DNA of 64,000 nucleotides from NCBI RefSeq assembly GCF_005771675.1, contig NZ_VAJM01000013.1, forward strand, positions 167,337-231,336. The letters are read 5' to 3'. This DNA is from Hymenobacter jeollabukensis (lineage in GTDB: Bacteria; Bacteroidota; Bacteroidia; Cytophagales; Hymenobacteraceae). The stretch's first letter is position 1; the number at the start of each line of letters is the position of its first letter. Made by a program: the position numbers and the translations under genes. Of the stretch, positions 17,367 through 25,701 are shown in pieces. Below the pieces are notes generated by a model. The model was given only the letters and a program-made list of their open reading frames with translations. It was not told where the DNA came from and did not search any database.

Positions 17367-19997
17367 ATGCTCCGTCGCCTCCTCCGCGCCGCCCTGCCGG
17401 CCATCATAATCACTCATTCACTCATTCACGCCTTCACGGCGGAGGCGCAAGCGCCGAAGACCTACTCGTCCTCAGAAATCCTGCTGGGCCTCAAAAAGCT
17501 CAACGTGCTGGGCTCGGTGCTCTACATCGCCGCCCACCCCGACGACGAAAACACCCGCCTGATTGCCTACCTGGCCAACGGCCGCCTGGTGGAAACCGGC
17601 TACTTCAGCTGCACCCGCGGCGACGGCGGCCAGAACCTCATCGGGCCGGAGCTGCGCGAGCAGCTGGGCGTCATCCGCACCCAGGAGCTGCTGGCCGCCC
17701 GCCGCATCGACGGCGGCCGACAGTTCTTCAGCCGCGCCAACGACTTCGGCTTCAGCAAAACCCCCGAGGAGACGTTCAAAATCTGGGACCGGGAGCAGGT
17801 GCTGGCCGATATGGTCTGGGTTATCCGCCAGCGCCGCCCCGACGTGCTCATCACCCGCTTCCCGCCCGACGCCCGCGCCGGCCACGGCCACCACACCGCC
17901 TCGGCCATCCTCGCCGCCGAAGCCTTCGACGCCGCCGGCGACCCAAAACGCTTCCCCGAGCAGCTCCCGTACGTGCAGCCCTGGCAGCCCAAGCGGCTAT
18001 TCTGGAACACCGGCTCCTTCTTCGTCAAGCCCGGAGAGAGCATGGACGGCTACCTCAAGCTCGACGCCGGCGGCTACAACCCGCTGCTTGGGCAGTCGTA
18101 CGGCGAAATTGCCGCCCGCAGCCGCTCCCAGCACCGCAGCCAGGGCTTCGGCTCGGCCGCCCAGCGCGGCGAAGCCCTCGAATACCTGCAGCTGGTGAAA
18201 GGCGACAAAGCCACTAAAGACCCGCTCGAAGGCGTGGACCTGAGCTGGAACCGCGTGAAAGGCGGCGCCGCCGTGCAGAAGCTCCTCGATGAGGTCATCC
18301 GCAAGTTCGACCCGAGCAACCCGGCCGCGAGTGTGCCGGGGCTGCTGAAGGTGCGGTCCGGGTTGGGCAAAGTAGAACCGAACAACCGCTTTTGGGCGGC
18401 TGAAAAGGGGGAAGAACTGAATGCGCTGATACAGGCGTGTTACGGGCTGCGCGTCGAGGCCATTGCCACGGAGCCATCTGTTACGCCGGGGGGGAATTTG
18501 CAGGTCAAAATTGACGCTGTGTCCCTCAATGGATTTTCGCTCACTGGGCTCTACTTCAACTGGTCTGTAAACGACTCTACCCTGTACCAACCACCGTTGC
18601 CGCCTGGCAAAGTTCGAACGGACGGCCCGCTTGATATGGAAGTACAGGCAGGACCTAATAAGCTGTACTCCAAAACGGTCACGCTACGTGTACCCCCAAG
18701 CCAGGCACTATCACAGCCGTATTGGCTGCGGGAGCAAGGTTCTGTCGGCATGTACAAGCTGCCAAACGTGTATGAGGTAGAACCCGCGCAGTTCCGGGGC
18801 TACATGAGTTATTACAAAGCGAAGGTTGCCCCCGAGGATTTGGTTGGCTTGCCAGAAAATCCACCTGCCGCTTACGTCTATGTGCAGAAAGGAGAAGATT
18901 ACGGGGTATTGCGCATCAAAGTCCCCATCCAGTACAAGCGCACCGACCCTGCCCTCGGCGAGCTGTACCAGCCCCTCGCCGTCGTGCCGCCCGTGGCCGT
19001 CAACGTGCTGGGCAAGGCCTACGTCTTCGCCGACGAGCAGGCCAAGATGGTGCCCGTCACCCTCAAGGCCGGCCGCGCCGGCGCCAAAGGCTCGGTGGCC
19101 CTGCAGGTGCCCGCCGGCTGGCAGGTGCTGCCCGCCAGCATTGCCTTCGACATTGCCAACAAGGACGAGGAACGCACCGTCACCTTCCTGGTGCAGCCCG
19201 TCAAGAACAGCCCCGAAAGCAGTGGGCAGCTGCGCGCCGTGGCCACCCTCGACGGCCAGCCGTATTCGCGCGGCATCCAGACCATCAACTACCCCCACAT
19301 CCCCACCCAGACGCTCTTCCCCGAAGCCGTGGCCCCGCTCGTGCGCCTCGACGTGAAGCGCCGCAAGGAGGAAATCGGCTACCTCATGGGCGCCGGCGAC
19401 GAAGTGCCCGAGGCCCTGCGTCAGCTCGGCTACCGCGTCACCCTGCTCAAGCCCGAAGACCTCACCGCCGACAAGCTCAAGCGCTTCGACGCCGTTATGC
19501 TCGGCGTGCGCGCCTACAACACCATCGACCGCCTCAAGTACCAGCAAAAAGAGCTGCTCGAATACGTGGAAAAGGGCGGCAACCTGGTGGTGCAGTACAC
19601 CGTCAACCGCGGCACCGTGCTGCCCGAAATCGGCCCCTACCCCCTGCAGCTGTCGAATGACCGCGTGACCGTGGAAGACGCCCCCGTCACCATCACCCGG
19701 CCCCAGCACCCGCTCATGAGCCTGCCCAACAAGATTACCCCCAAGGACTTCGAAGGCTGGCAGCAGGAGCAGGGCCTCTACTACCCCAGCTCCTGGGACC
19801 CGAAGTACCAGACCGTCATCAGCAGCCAGGACCCCGGCGAGAAGCCCAAGGAATCGGCCATCCTCGTCACCGACTACGGCAAGGGCCACTACATCTACAC
19901 CGGCCTTAGCTTCTTCCGCGAGCTGCCCGCCGGCGTGCCCGGCGCCTACCGCCTCATCACCAACATGATCGAGCTGGGCAAGGACAAGGCCAATTAG
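17367..19997 (+). CDS. Secreted PIG-L/LmbE-family deacetylase
   Basis: This 876-residue protein has a signal peptide (about residues 1-28). The N-terminal PIG-L domain carries the zinc site (AAHPDDEN, His57, Asp59, Asp60; GHGHHTAS near 175) and probably removes acetyl groups from N-acetylated sugars. The remaining 600 residues hold beta-sandwich-like segments and a C-terminal Rossmann or ThuA/GATase-like part (DAVMLGVRAYNTIDR, GHYIYTGLSFFREL). This large layout is common in Bacteroidota. A stretch of about 500 bases in the middle (about 18400-18900) uses clearly different codons from the rest. A TACCTTTAC -7-like box lies 36 bases upstream. Confidence 0.9.
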   Translation: MLRRLLRAALPAIIITHSLIHAFTAEAQAPKTYSSSEILLGLKKLNVLGSVLYIAAHPDDENTRLIAYLANGRLVETGYFSCTRGDGGQNLIGPELREQLGVIRTQELLAARRIDGGRQFFSRANDFGFSKTPEETFKIWDREQVLADMVWVIRQRRPDVLITRFPPDARAGHGHHTASAILAAEAFDAAGDPKRFPEQLPYVQPWQPKRLFWNTGSFFVKPGESMDGYLKLDAGGYNPLLGQSYGEIAARSRSQHRSQGFGSAAQRGEALEYLQLVKGDKATKDPLEGVDLSWNRVKGGAAVQKLLDEVIRKFDPSNPAASVPGLLKVRSGLGKVEPNNRFWAAEKGEELNALIQACYGLRVEAIATEPSVTPGGNLQVKIDAVSLNGFSLTGLYFNWSVNDSTLYQPPLPPGKVRTDGPLDMEVQAGPNKLYSKTVTLRVPPSQALSQPYWLREQGSVGMYKLPNVYEVEPAQFRGYMSYYKAKVAPEDLVGLPENPPAAYVYVQKGEDYGVLRIKVPIQYKRTDPALGELYQPLAVVPPVAVNVLGKAYVFADEQAKMVPVTLKAGRAGAKGSVALQVPAGWQVLPASIAFDIANKDEERTVTFLVQPVKNSPESSGQLRAVATLDGQPYSRGIQTINYPHIPTQTLFPEAVAPLVRLDVKRRKEEIGYLMGAGDEVPEALRQLGYRVTLLKPEDLTADKLKRFDAVMLGVRAYNTIDRLKYQQKELLEYVEKGGNLVVQYTVNRGTVLPEIGPYPLQLSNDRVTVEDAPVTITRPQHPLMSLPNKITPKDFEGWQQEQGLYYPSSWDPKYQTVISSQDPGEKPKESAILVTDYGKGHYIYTGLSFFRELPAGVPGAYRLITNMIELGKDKAN

Positions 19998-20072
19998 ATT
20001 GAGCGGGCAGGAGGATTTGAGAGGGGAAGAGGGTAGAGGGGAAGAGTTGACAGCGAATCGGGCGAAAAAAAG

Positions 20073-20141
20073 AACGGCAAGCTCCCCTCCTCAGATGAGG
20101 AGGGGACGCCGCGCCGCAGGCGCGGCTGGGGTGGTTGACCG
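20073..20141. repeat. Dispersed palindrome arm (CTCCCCTCCTCAGATGAGG family)
   Basis: This stretch, from AACGGCAAGCTCCCC to GGGGTGGTTGACCG, matches the left arm of the longer palindrome at 39949-40160, with a variable centre. It carries its own short palindrome (CTCCTCAGATGAGGAG). It is a non-coding dispersed repeat downstream of the deacetylase gene. Confidence 0.7.
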
Positions 20142-20199
20142 TCGTTGCTGACGCCCACGCGGCCCAGGCGTCGCTACCCAATGACATCCCCCGCCACCG

Positions 20200-20545
20200 T
20201 CATTCCGCACGCCCCCACCGCCTCGCCAACGGTATCCATCACCTCGCCGCCCATTCCCCTCGTCTCCTCGACATCACCTGCCACCTCGCAGTTACCCTCC
20301 ACCACCTCGGAGTCGTCATCCACCGCTTCGCAGTTATCATCCACCACTTCGGAGTCATCATCCACCGCCTCGAACTTATAATCCTCCAAGTCGAATTTGG
20401 ATTCCACAAGCTCGCAGTGAGTCCCCACCACCTCGCAGCCATCATCCACCGCCTCGAATTTATAATCCACAAAGTCGAATTTGGATTCCACCGGCTCACA
20501 GCCAGTCCCCACCGCCTCTCCGCCTGGTTTACCCATCTGGCACGA
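20200..20545. repeat. Tandem 21-bp (heptad-coding) repeat region
   Basis: Degenerate 21-base units (CCACCGCCTCGxAxTTATCAT type) run across this region. Near the end two larger 84-base units (20361-20444 and 20445-20528) repeat almost exactly. On the minus strand a 145-codon frame (20174-20611) reads acidic heptads such as CEAVDDD SEVVDDN. On the plus strand another frame reads HHFGVII HRFAVII. Which frame, if any, is translated cannot be decided by eye. The region lies just upstream of the symporter unit. Confidence 0.6.
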
Positions 20546-20613
20546 TATTGCCGGCTGCACGGCAACCCCATCCTTACCCGCCGCGTCCCTTCCCCGCACC
20601 TGCTCCACCACCC

Positions 20614-20763
20614 ATGCCCCAGCCCGCCGCTTCCCCCCCCGATGCCCCCGACGCCCAGCCCCCGCTGCTGCCCTCCTGGCGGGCCTGGTACGCGCTGGTG
20701 CTGGCCGCGCTGGCCGCCGAAATAGCCCTGATGGTGGCCCTCACCCGCTATTTCGCCGCATGA
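20614..20763 (+). CDS. 49-residue membrane peptide coupled to the sodium/solute symporter
   Basis: This short gene encodes a proline-rich N-terminal part (MPQPAASPPDAPDAQPP) followed by one transmembrane helix (WYALVLAALAAEIALMVAL) and a TRYFAA tail. Its TGA overlaps the symporter start by four bases (ATGA at 20760-20763), a sign of translational coupling. Small membrane partners of sodium/solute symporters are known in other bacteria (for example DUF4212 subunits), but those usually have two helices. A role as a regulatory or assembly subunit is inferred from position. Confidence 0.65.
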   Translation: MPQPAASPPDAPDAQPPLLPSWRAWYALVLAALAAEIALMVALTRYFAA

Positions 20764-22475
20764 GCCCGCTCGACTGGGCCGTGCTCACCGGCGCCCTGCT
20801 CTTCATCATCGGCTACGGCACCTGGCGCACCCGCCGCGCCGGCCACTCCCTCGACGGCTACCTGCTCGGCGGCCGCCAAACGCGCTGGTGGGGCGTGGGC
20901 CTGAGCATCATTGCCACCCAAGCCTCGGCCGTCACCTTCCTGAGCACCCCCGGCCAGGCCTACGCCGACGGCATGCGCTTCATTCAGTTCTACTTCGGCC
21001 TGCCCCTGGCCATGGTGCTGATTGCCGTCGTGGCCGTGCCCATCTACCACCGCCTGCGCGTCTATACCGCCTACGAGTACCTGCAAAGCCGCTTCGACCG
21101 CCGCACCCGCACCCTGGCGGCCAGCCTGTTCCTGGTGCAGCGCGGCTTCAGCAACGGCCTCTCACTCTACGCCCCGGCGCTGGTGCTGTCGGCCATTCTG
21201 GGCTGGAACACCACCGCCACCGTGCTGTTGCTCGGCACCGTCATGATTGCCTACACCGTCAGCGGGGGCACCCGGGCCGTCACCGTCACCCAGCAGGGGC
21301 AGGTGGCCGTCATCTTCGCCGGCATGGCCACGGCCGGCTACCTCCTCGTGCATTACCTGCCCCCGCAGGTCGGCTTCTCCGATGCCCTGCACGTGGCCGG
21401 CCGCCTCGGCAAGCTCAACCTCGTCGACTTCCACTTCAGCTGGACCGACCGCTACAACTTCTGGACCGGCATGAGCGGCGGCCTGTTCCTGGCCCTCTCG
21501 TACTTCGGCACCGACCAAAGCCAGGTGCAGCGCTACCTCAGCGGGCAGAGCGTCACCCAAAGCCGCCTCGGCCTGCTCATGAACGGCCTCGTAAAAGTGC
21601 CCATGCAGCTCGGCATCCTGCTCATCGGCGTGCTGCTGTTCGTGTTCTACCTCTTCCAGCCCGCCCCGCTGAGCTTCAACCGCCCCGTCTACGAGCGGGT
21701 GATGCACGGCCCCCGCGCCGCCGACGCCCGCCGTCTCGAAGCCGAGCACCGGGCCGTCCAGCAGGCCCAGCAGGAGGCCGCCGCAGCCTTCGTGCAAGCC
21801 CGCCACGCCCACGACGCCCCCGCCCAGGCCGCCGCCCAGCAGCGCCTGCAGCTCACCCAGGCCGCCGCCGCCGGCCTGCGCACCGACTGGCAGCAGCTCG
21901 TCCAGCAAGCCGCCCCCGCCGCCGACGTCAAGGACACTGACTACGTGTTCATCTCCTTCGTGCTGCGCTACCTGCCCCGGGGCCTCGTCGGCCTGCTGGT
22001 GGCCGTGGTGCTGAGCGCCGCCCTGGGCAGCGCGGCCGGCGGCCTGAACTCCCTCGGCTCCACCACCCTCATCGACCTCTACCGCCCCTTCACCCGCCGC
22101 CAGGATCAGACCGAGGCGGAGCTGGTGCGCGTCTCGCGCTGGGCCACCGTGGGCTGGGGCGTCCTGGGCATCGGCTTCGCCCTGTTCGCGGCCCGCATGG
22201 AAAACCTCATCCAGGCCGTCAATATCCTCGGCTCCCTGTTCTACGGCACCATCCTGGGCATCTTCGCCGTGGCCTTCTTCCAGAAGCACGTCCACGGCCG
22301 CGCCGTGTTCTGGGCCGCCGCCGCCACCCAGCTGGCCACCGTGCTCTGCTTCTGGCTCACCGACATTGCCTACCTCTGGTTCAACATCCTCGGCTGCGCC
22401 GCCGTCATGCTCCTGGCCGAGCTGCTCCAGCGCCTCTGGCCCGAACCCGCCAAACGCGCCCTAGCGCCCGCCTAG
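20760..22475 (+). CDS. Sodium:solute symporter (SSS family)
   Basis: This 571-residue inner-membrane transporter couples sodium entry to uptake of a sugar or related solute. About 13 hydrophobic helices show the SSS landmarks (LGGRQTRWWGVGLSIIATQASAVTFLS split over helix 1-2, AYEYLQSRFD, GGTRAVTVTQQ, SYFGTDQSQVQRYLSG). Between helices 10 and 11, residues about 320-385 form an Ala/Gln-rich charged insert, also found in other Bacteroidota members. The frame is open far upstream, but that extension is repeat DNA. The ATG at 20760 overlaps the stop of the 49-residue gene and begins at the conserved first helix. Confidence 0.92.
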   Translation: MSPLDWAVLTGALLFIIGYGTWRTRRAGHSLDGYLLGGRQTRWWGVGLSIIATQASAVTFLSTPGQAYADGMRFIQFYFGLPLAMVLIAVVAVPIYHRLRVYTAYEYLQSRFDRRTRTLAASLFLVQRGFSNGLSLYAPALVLSAILGWNTTATVLLLGTVMIAYTVSGGTRAVTVTQQGQVAVIFAGMATAGYLLVHYLPPQVGFSDALHVAGRLGKLNLVDFHFSWTDRYNFWTGMSGGLFLALSYFGTDQSQVQRYLSGQSVTQSRLGLLMNGLVKVPMQLGILLIGVLLFVFYLFQPAPLSFNRPVYERVMHGPRAADARRLEAEHRAVQQAQQEAAAAFVQARHAHDAPAQAAAQQRLQLTQAAAAGLRTDWQQLVQQAAPAADVKDTDYVFISFVLRYLPRGLVGLLVAVVLSAALGSAAGGLNSLGSTTLIDLYRPFTRRQDQTEAELVRVSRWATVGWGVLGIGFALFAARMENLIQAVNILGSLFYGTILGIFAVAFFQKHVHGRAVFWAAAATQLATVLCFWLTDIAYLWFNILGCAAVMLLAELLQRLWPEPAKRALAPA

Positions 22476-22497
22476 CCACCAGACGGTGCAACTAGCA

Positions 22498-22697
22498 GTC
22501 ATTGCGAGCGAAGCGAAGCAATCTTTCCTCCCGAGGTAGAAGCGGTACAAGACGCAGCAACCGAAAACCCATCCGCACGAAAACGGCCCCGCTCGAAACC
22601 AGAGTTACTCGGTTTCGGGCGGGGCCGTTTTAGGTCAGCAAGTATTGAATCGGCGCTGCTACTAGAGGAACGATTGCCGCGCTTCGCTCGCAATGAC
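22498..22697. repeat. Composite palindromic element A with internal terminator
   Basis: The ends are GTCATTGCGAGCGAAGCGAA at 22498 and its complement (TTCGCTCGCAATGAC) ending at 22697. Inside is a strong bidirectional hairpin (22580-22631) with loop region GAGTTACT and arms CGAAACC/GGTTTCG. The element at 33469-33655 has the same plan and the same loop sequence. It lies between the convergent ends of the symporter and DUF2911 genes. Confidence 0.75.
22580..22631. terminator. Bidirectional terminator within composite element A
   Basis: AAAACGGCCCCGC pairs with GCGGGGCCGTTTT, and the stem continues with GAAACC/GGTTTC around a short loop. A-tract and T-tract flank both sides, so it could end transcription from either strand. 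It serves the symporter gene on the plus strand. Confidence 0.75.
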
Positions 22698-22754
22698 GGC
22701 TACCCGCACCGTCTGCCTGCGCTACCGATACCCTTAGGCAATGCTCATAAAACC

Positions 22755-22791
22755 AAACCGGCCCGCTGCCGAATGGCAGCGGGCCGGTTTT
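22755..22791 (-). terminator. Terminator after the DUF2911 gene
   Basis: A perfect 16-bp stem (AAACCGGCCCGCTGCC, loop GAAT, complement) is flanked by A and T residues. It begins 16 bases beyond the stop of the minus-strand DUF2911 gene and could work in both directions. Confidence 0.85.
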
Positions 22792-22806
22792 ACCGGCAAC
22801 GGAAAG

Positions 22807-23877
22807 CTAGCTTTTCTTCGCCGGCTCCTCCGTTTTCTTGGCGTCGGCCTTGGGCTTGTAGAGCGCCTTTTCCTTCACCTCGGTCTTCTTGCCGTCAGCT
22901 TTGGTCTTAGCCTCCGTCTTCTTGTCGTCGGCTTTCACTTTCACCTCGGCTTTCTTGTCGTCGGCCTTCACCTTCACTTTGCCGTCCGGGCTGGGGGCCA
23001 CGCCGCCGTTCTTCGCCTCGATCATCAGCAGCTCGTTCATCTTCACGTAGTCGATGTTCTTGGCTTCCAGCGCCAGCTTGCGCGACTGGTCGGCGGATGC
23101 TTCGGCGCCGACGTAGTCCTTCAGCTTCAGCTTGATCTTGGCCTCGGTGTGCACGTTCCAGAACTTGGGCTCCGTCGCGTTGGCCTTCTGAATCCAGCTC
23201 AGGGCCTGGTTCAGGTCCTTGCCGTTGTCGTAGTAGTAGAGGGCGGCGGCGGCCAGGTCGTTGGCGGCCGGCGTGGCATTCTTCACCACTTTCTCGTCGA
23301 TCTGGGCCATTACCTTGGGCTCCACGTCGGCCGAGATTTTAAACTTGGCGCCGGTCAGCTCCCACTGCATATCCACGTTGGCAGTGGCCGGGGTGAGGTC
23401 GGCGAAGTTGATGGTGAACGTTTCCACCTTCGAGGCCAGCTTGTAGGGCTTGATGCTCACGCGGGCCACGTCCTGGTCGTCCTTGAAGTTGTCCACGTCG
23501 GCGCCCTGCTTGGTGCTCTTGTTGAACACCACCAGCCACTCCGTCTTGTTCGGAATGGTGTAGATGCCGTACTCGCCGGCCGGAATCTTCTTGCCCTCCA
23601 CCGTCACGTCGTCCGAAAACTTGATGCTGGTGGTGGCGTTGGCGCCCGTGCGCCAGCGTTTGCCGAAGGGCACCAGCTCGCCGAAGACGGCGCGGCCCCG
23701 GGCGCTGGGGCGCGAGTAGGTGATGGTGACGTCGGTGAGGCCTACGCGCTGCTGCACGGTGCTTTTGGGGCTGGCGGCCGGGGTGCTAAGCTGGGCCTGA
23801 GCGGCCGAAGCGGTGAAGAGCAGAACGCCTGCCACGGCCGAGCCGGCCAGCCGCGAAATCCGGGTTTGTAGCAACAT
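22807..23877 (-). CDS. Secreted DUF2911 domain protein with lysine-rich tail
   Basis: This 356-residue secreted protein has a signal peptide ending AQAQ. Residues 30-175 form the DUF2911 domain (VTITYSRPSARGRAVFG, LVPFGKRWRTGANATTSI, IPAGEYGIYTIPN), a Bacteroidota family of unknown function. Residues 180-290 look like a helical, TPR-like part (ALYYYDNGKDLNQALSWI). The last 70 residues are a repetitive tail (KVKADDKKxEx units) of Lys, Asp, Glu and Thr. The ATG at 23877 starts the signal peptide. A TACTTTTAC -7-like box lies upstream. Confidence 0.87.
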   Translation of the reverse strand: MLLQTRISRLAGSAVAGVLLFTASAAQAQLSTPAASPKSTVQQRVGLTDVTITYSRPSARGRAVFGELVPFGKRWRTGANATTSIKFSDDVTVEGKKIPAGEYGIYTIPNKTEWLVVFNKSTKQGADVDNFKDDQDVARVSIKPYKLASKVETFTINFADLTPATANVDMQWELTGAKFKISADVEPKVMAQIDEKVVKNATPAANDLAAAALYYYDNGKDLNQALSWIQKANATEPKFWNVHTEAKIKLKLKDYVGAEASADQSRKLALEAKNIDYVKMNELLMIEAKNGGVAPSPDGKVKVKADDKKAEVKVKADDKKTEAKTKADGKKTEVKEKALYKPKADAKKTEEPAKKS

Positions 23878-23983
23878 GAGAGAAGGGTAAGTGGAGTTGA
23901 TACGTACCGGTAAAAGTACGGCTTTCGGCCAATGGCGCCCGGTTCGTGCTAAAGGATTTGTCACGCCGGCAGCCAAGCCGCTG

Positions 23984-24232
23984 TCAGCCAGCGTACAGGC
24001 GCCCGTCGACCAGCAGTTGGGCGAAGGAATCGTGGTGGTGCAGTAGCCGCCCGAACCGCTGCAGCGACACCTGCGTGTAGCCCCCGTAAATGGTGAAGGT
24101 GACCGTGCCGCGGGCGGGACTGTAGCCGCGGCTGTAGTCTGCCGCAGCGTCCATGGCGGCGTAGAACAGCTGCTGCACCATGGGCACGTCGAGGTAGTTT
24201 TCGTTGAACGTGACGCGGAGGCGGGTTTGCAT
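23984..24232 (-). CDS. Hypothetical protein, 82 aa
   Basis: This small soluble protein was not recognised. It has a helical first half (VPMVQQLFYAAMDAAADYSRG) and a beta-strand-like second half (GTVTFTIYGGYTQVSLQRFG), ending in LLVDGRLYAG. Codon use is like that of the neighbours. The ATG at 24232 directly follows a region carrying the remnant discussed at 24349-24540. No operon partner is close. It may be a real small gene, but only composition supports it. Confidence 0.5.
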   Translation of the reverse strand: MQTRLRVTFNENYLDVPMVQQLFYAAMDAAADYSRGYSPARGTVTFTIYGGYTQVSLQRFGRLLHHHDSFAQLLVDGRLYAG

Positions 24233-24239
24233 GAAGAAT

Positions 24240-24540
24240 TAGTACGGAGGAGTTGGCGCGGCCTCGTCGAACCAACGGCCATTGCGGCGCTGCAAGGCGC
24301 ACAATTCTTTTAATCCCACCCGGTTGAGCCCGGCCTTCGGCTCTTGCAGAGTATAGTCCCGGTGTGAGAAGGGCCGGGTTTTGGCTAAAGATAGCCGGTC
24401 TTTTTGCCACTGAGCGCAGCCGAATTCATGGGGGAGACGGCCCACGCCGCGGCGGGCGTATGAGCCAGCAAGAAGGCTCGCAGGGGCTTGTGTAGCCCGG
24501 CCGTGTCCTGGTAATAGAAGTGCTACGCCGTCGCTTCCTT
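24240..24540 (-). pseudogene. Possible degraded transposase fragment
   Basis: On the minus strand, a frame interrupted by stops reads FYYQDTAGLHKPLRAFLLAH, then AAAWAVSPMNSAALSGKKTGYL-type sequence. This resembles the N-terminal catalytic region of IS110-type transposases, but only loosely. A segment of about 70 bases (24351-24420) recurs in diverged form at 63930-63999 with the same frame partly kept (GYL, PxPxH, GTI). Stops and lack of a start show it is not functional. The family assignment is tentative. Confidence 0.35.
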
Positions 24541-24790
24541 GCGCGCGTGGTTCATGCCTACCACCCGGCCGTCGGCGCACGGGTGCGCTGCTGGCTGAAC
24601 GAGCCGGACCCAACGCTGTATTGGCAGATGCGGCCCCCACGATGCCCGCCCGGGAAGATGCACGCGCCACGGATACCCGCCCCGCCGCGGGATGTTAGGT
24701 TTTAAGGCGCGTCATCCGAAGCGCAGTGAACCGGTGGTCGGCCCAGCCAAGGATGACGCATTATCGTCCCGCGCCAACTAGCCGTACAAT
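24541..24790. other. Non-coding stretch with a short GTCATCC palindrome
   Basis: Nothing convincing is encoded here. Positions 24712-24758 begin with GTCATCC and end with GGATGAC, a short member of the GTCAT-framed palindromes seen elsewhere in the window. A 61-codon plus-strand frame (24520-24705) has no protein-like character. Confidence 0.45.
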
Positions 24791-25621
24791 TTACCCTGGC
24801 ACCCGAAAGTGCATCACGTAACCCCAAAAGACCAGCCAGTTAAGCCCGTAGTTAATAGCCCCGACCAGCACGCTGATTACCAGGGCGCTGCCTACGGCTC
24901 GCGGCCAACTCAGGCCCAGGCTGCCCCGCCCGATCCAGGTGAGATACCCCACGTACACCGTAGCCTGCATCAGCGCAGTGCTGCTGCCCGGCTCCAGCCC
25001 CACCACCAAAAACACGCTTACCAGGGCCAGAATCAGGTATAGCTGAAAAGCGCTGCCGACGATGACCAGCAGAAAAAACGACTCGGCGTAGTTGAGCCGA
25101 CGCCGGTACGCGGCCCAGACTATCAGCGCGTGCACGGGCATCAGCGCCAGCCACCACACGTTGAAAAACTTGCCGACGGCGTGGAAATACTGCCCCACCC
25201 GCGCCAGCACGGCGGCCGGCGCCCCGTGCGCCCGCATGGCTTGCTGCACCTGCTCGCCGATGCGCTCATAGTAATGCAGCTGCACGGCCAGCACGGTGGC
25301 CACGCCCACGGCCAGCAGCAGAAACTGAAACGGGTTGAAATAACGCTTGCGCCGCCCGGCCAGGTAATCAGCCACCACGCGGGCAGGGCGCGTGAGCACC
25401 TGCCCCACGAAGCCGAAGATGCTTTTGTCGGCGTGGGTGAAGACGTGCAGGATTTCGTGGAGCACGTGGGCCGTGGAGAGGCGGTGCGGGCGCGGCTGCC
25501 CGCAGTGCGGGCAGTAGCCGGCCCCGGCCAGCAGGGCGCCGGCGCAGTTGGGGCAGGCATCCGGCGCGGGCGCGGCGGCAGTTTCCGGGGCTTCGGCGGG
25601 CAAAGGAGCGGCGGGCAGCAT
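24791..25621 (-). CDS. DUF3667 domain membrane protein with N-terminal zinc ribbon
   Basis: This 276-residue protein matches the Bacteroidota DUF3667 layout. A zinc ribbon (CPNCAGALLAGAGYCPHCGQ) comes first, then the conserved HEILHVFTHADKSIFGFVGQ and TRPARVVADYLAGRRKRYFNPFQ segments (each shown here in part), then about five transmembrane helices. The function is unknown. A GTG at 25675 in the same frame would add 18 residues. The ATG at 25621 is preferred because it keeps the divergent MOSC promoter outside the coding region. No partner gene is nearby on this strand. Confidence 0.82.
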   Translation of the reverse strand: MLPAAPLPAEAPETAAAPAPDACPNCAGALLAGAGYCPHCGQPRPHRLSTAHVLHEILHVFTHADKSIFGFVGQVLTRPARVVADYLAGRRKRYFNPFQFLLLAVGVATVLAVQLHYYERIGEQVQQAMRAHGAPAAVLARVGQYFHAVGKFFNVWWLALMPVHALIVWAAYRRRLNYAESFFLLVIVGSAFQLYLILALVSVFLVVGLEPGSSTALMQATVYVGYLTWIGRGSLGLSWPRAVGSALVISVLVGAINYGLNWLVFWGYVMHFRVPG

Positions 25622-25701
25622 AGGCAGGGGGCCGCGCTGATCGGCCACGGCGGCGCAGTTTACCCCCTTTCGCACTCCCGCGCAAGCCGTACCTTCGCCC
25701 C

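Noticed and set aside
24520..24705. 61-codon plus-strand frame
   Set aside because: Arg/Pro-rich without structure; lies in a decayed region and ends in a palindrome.
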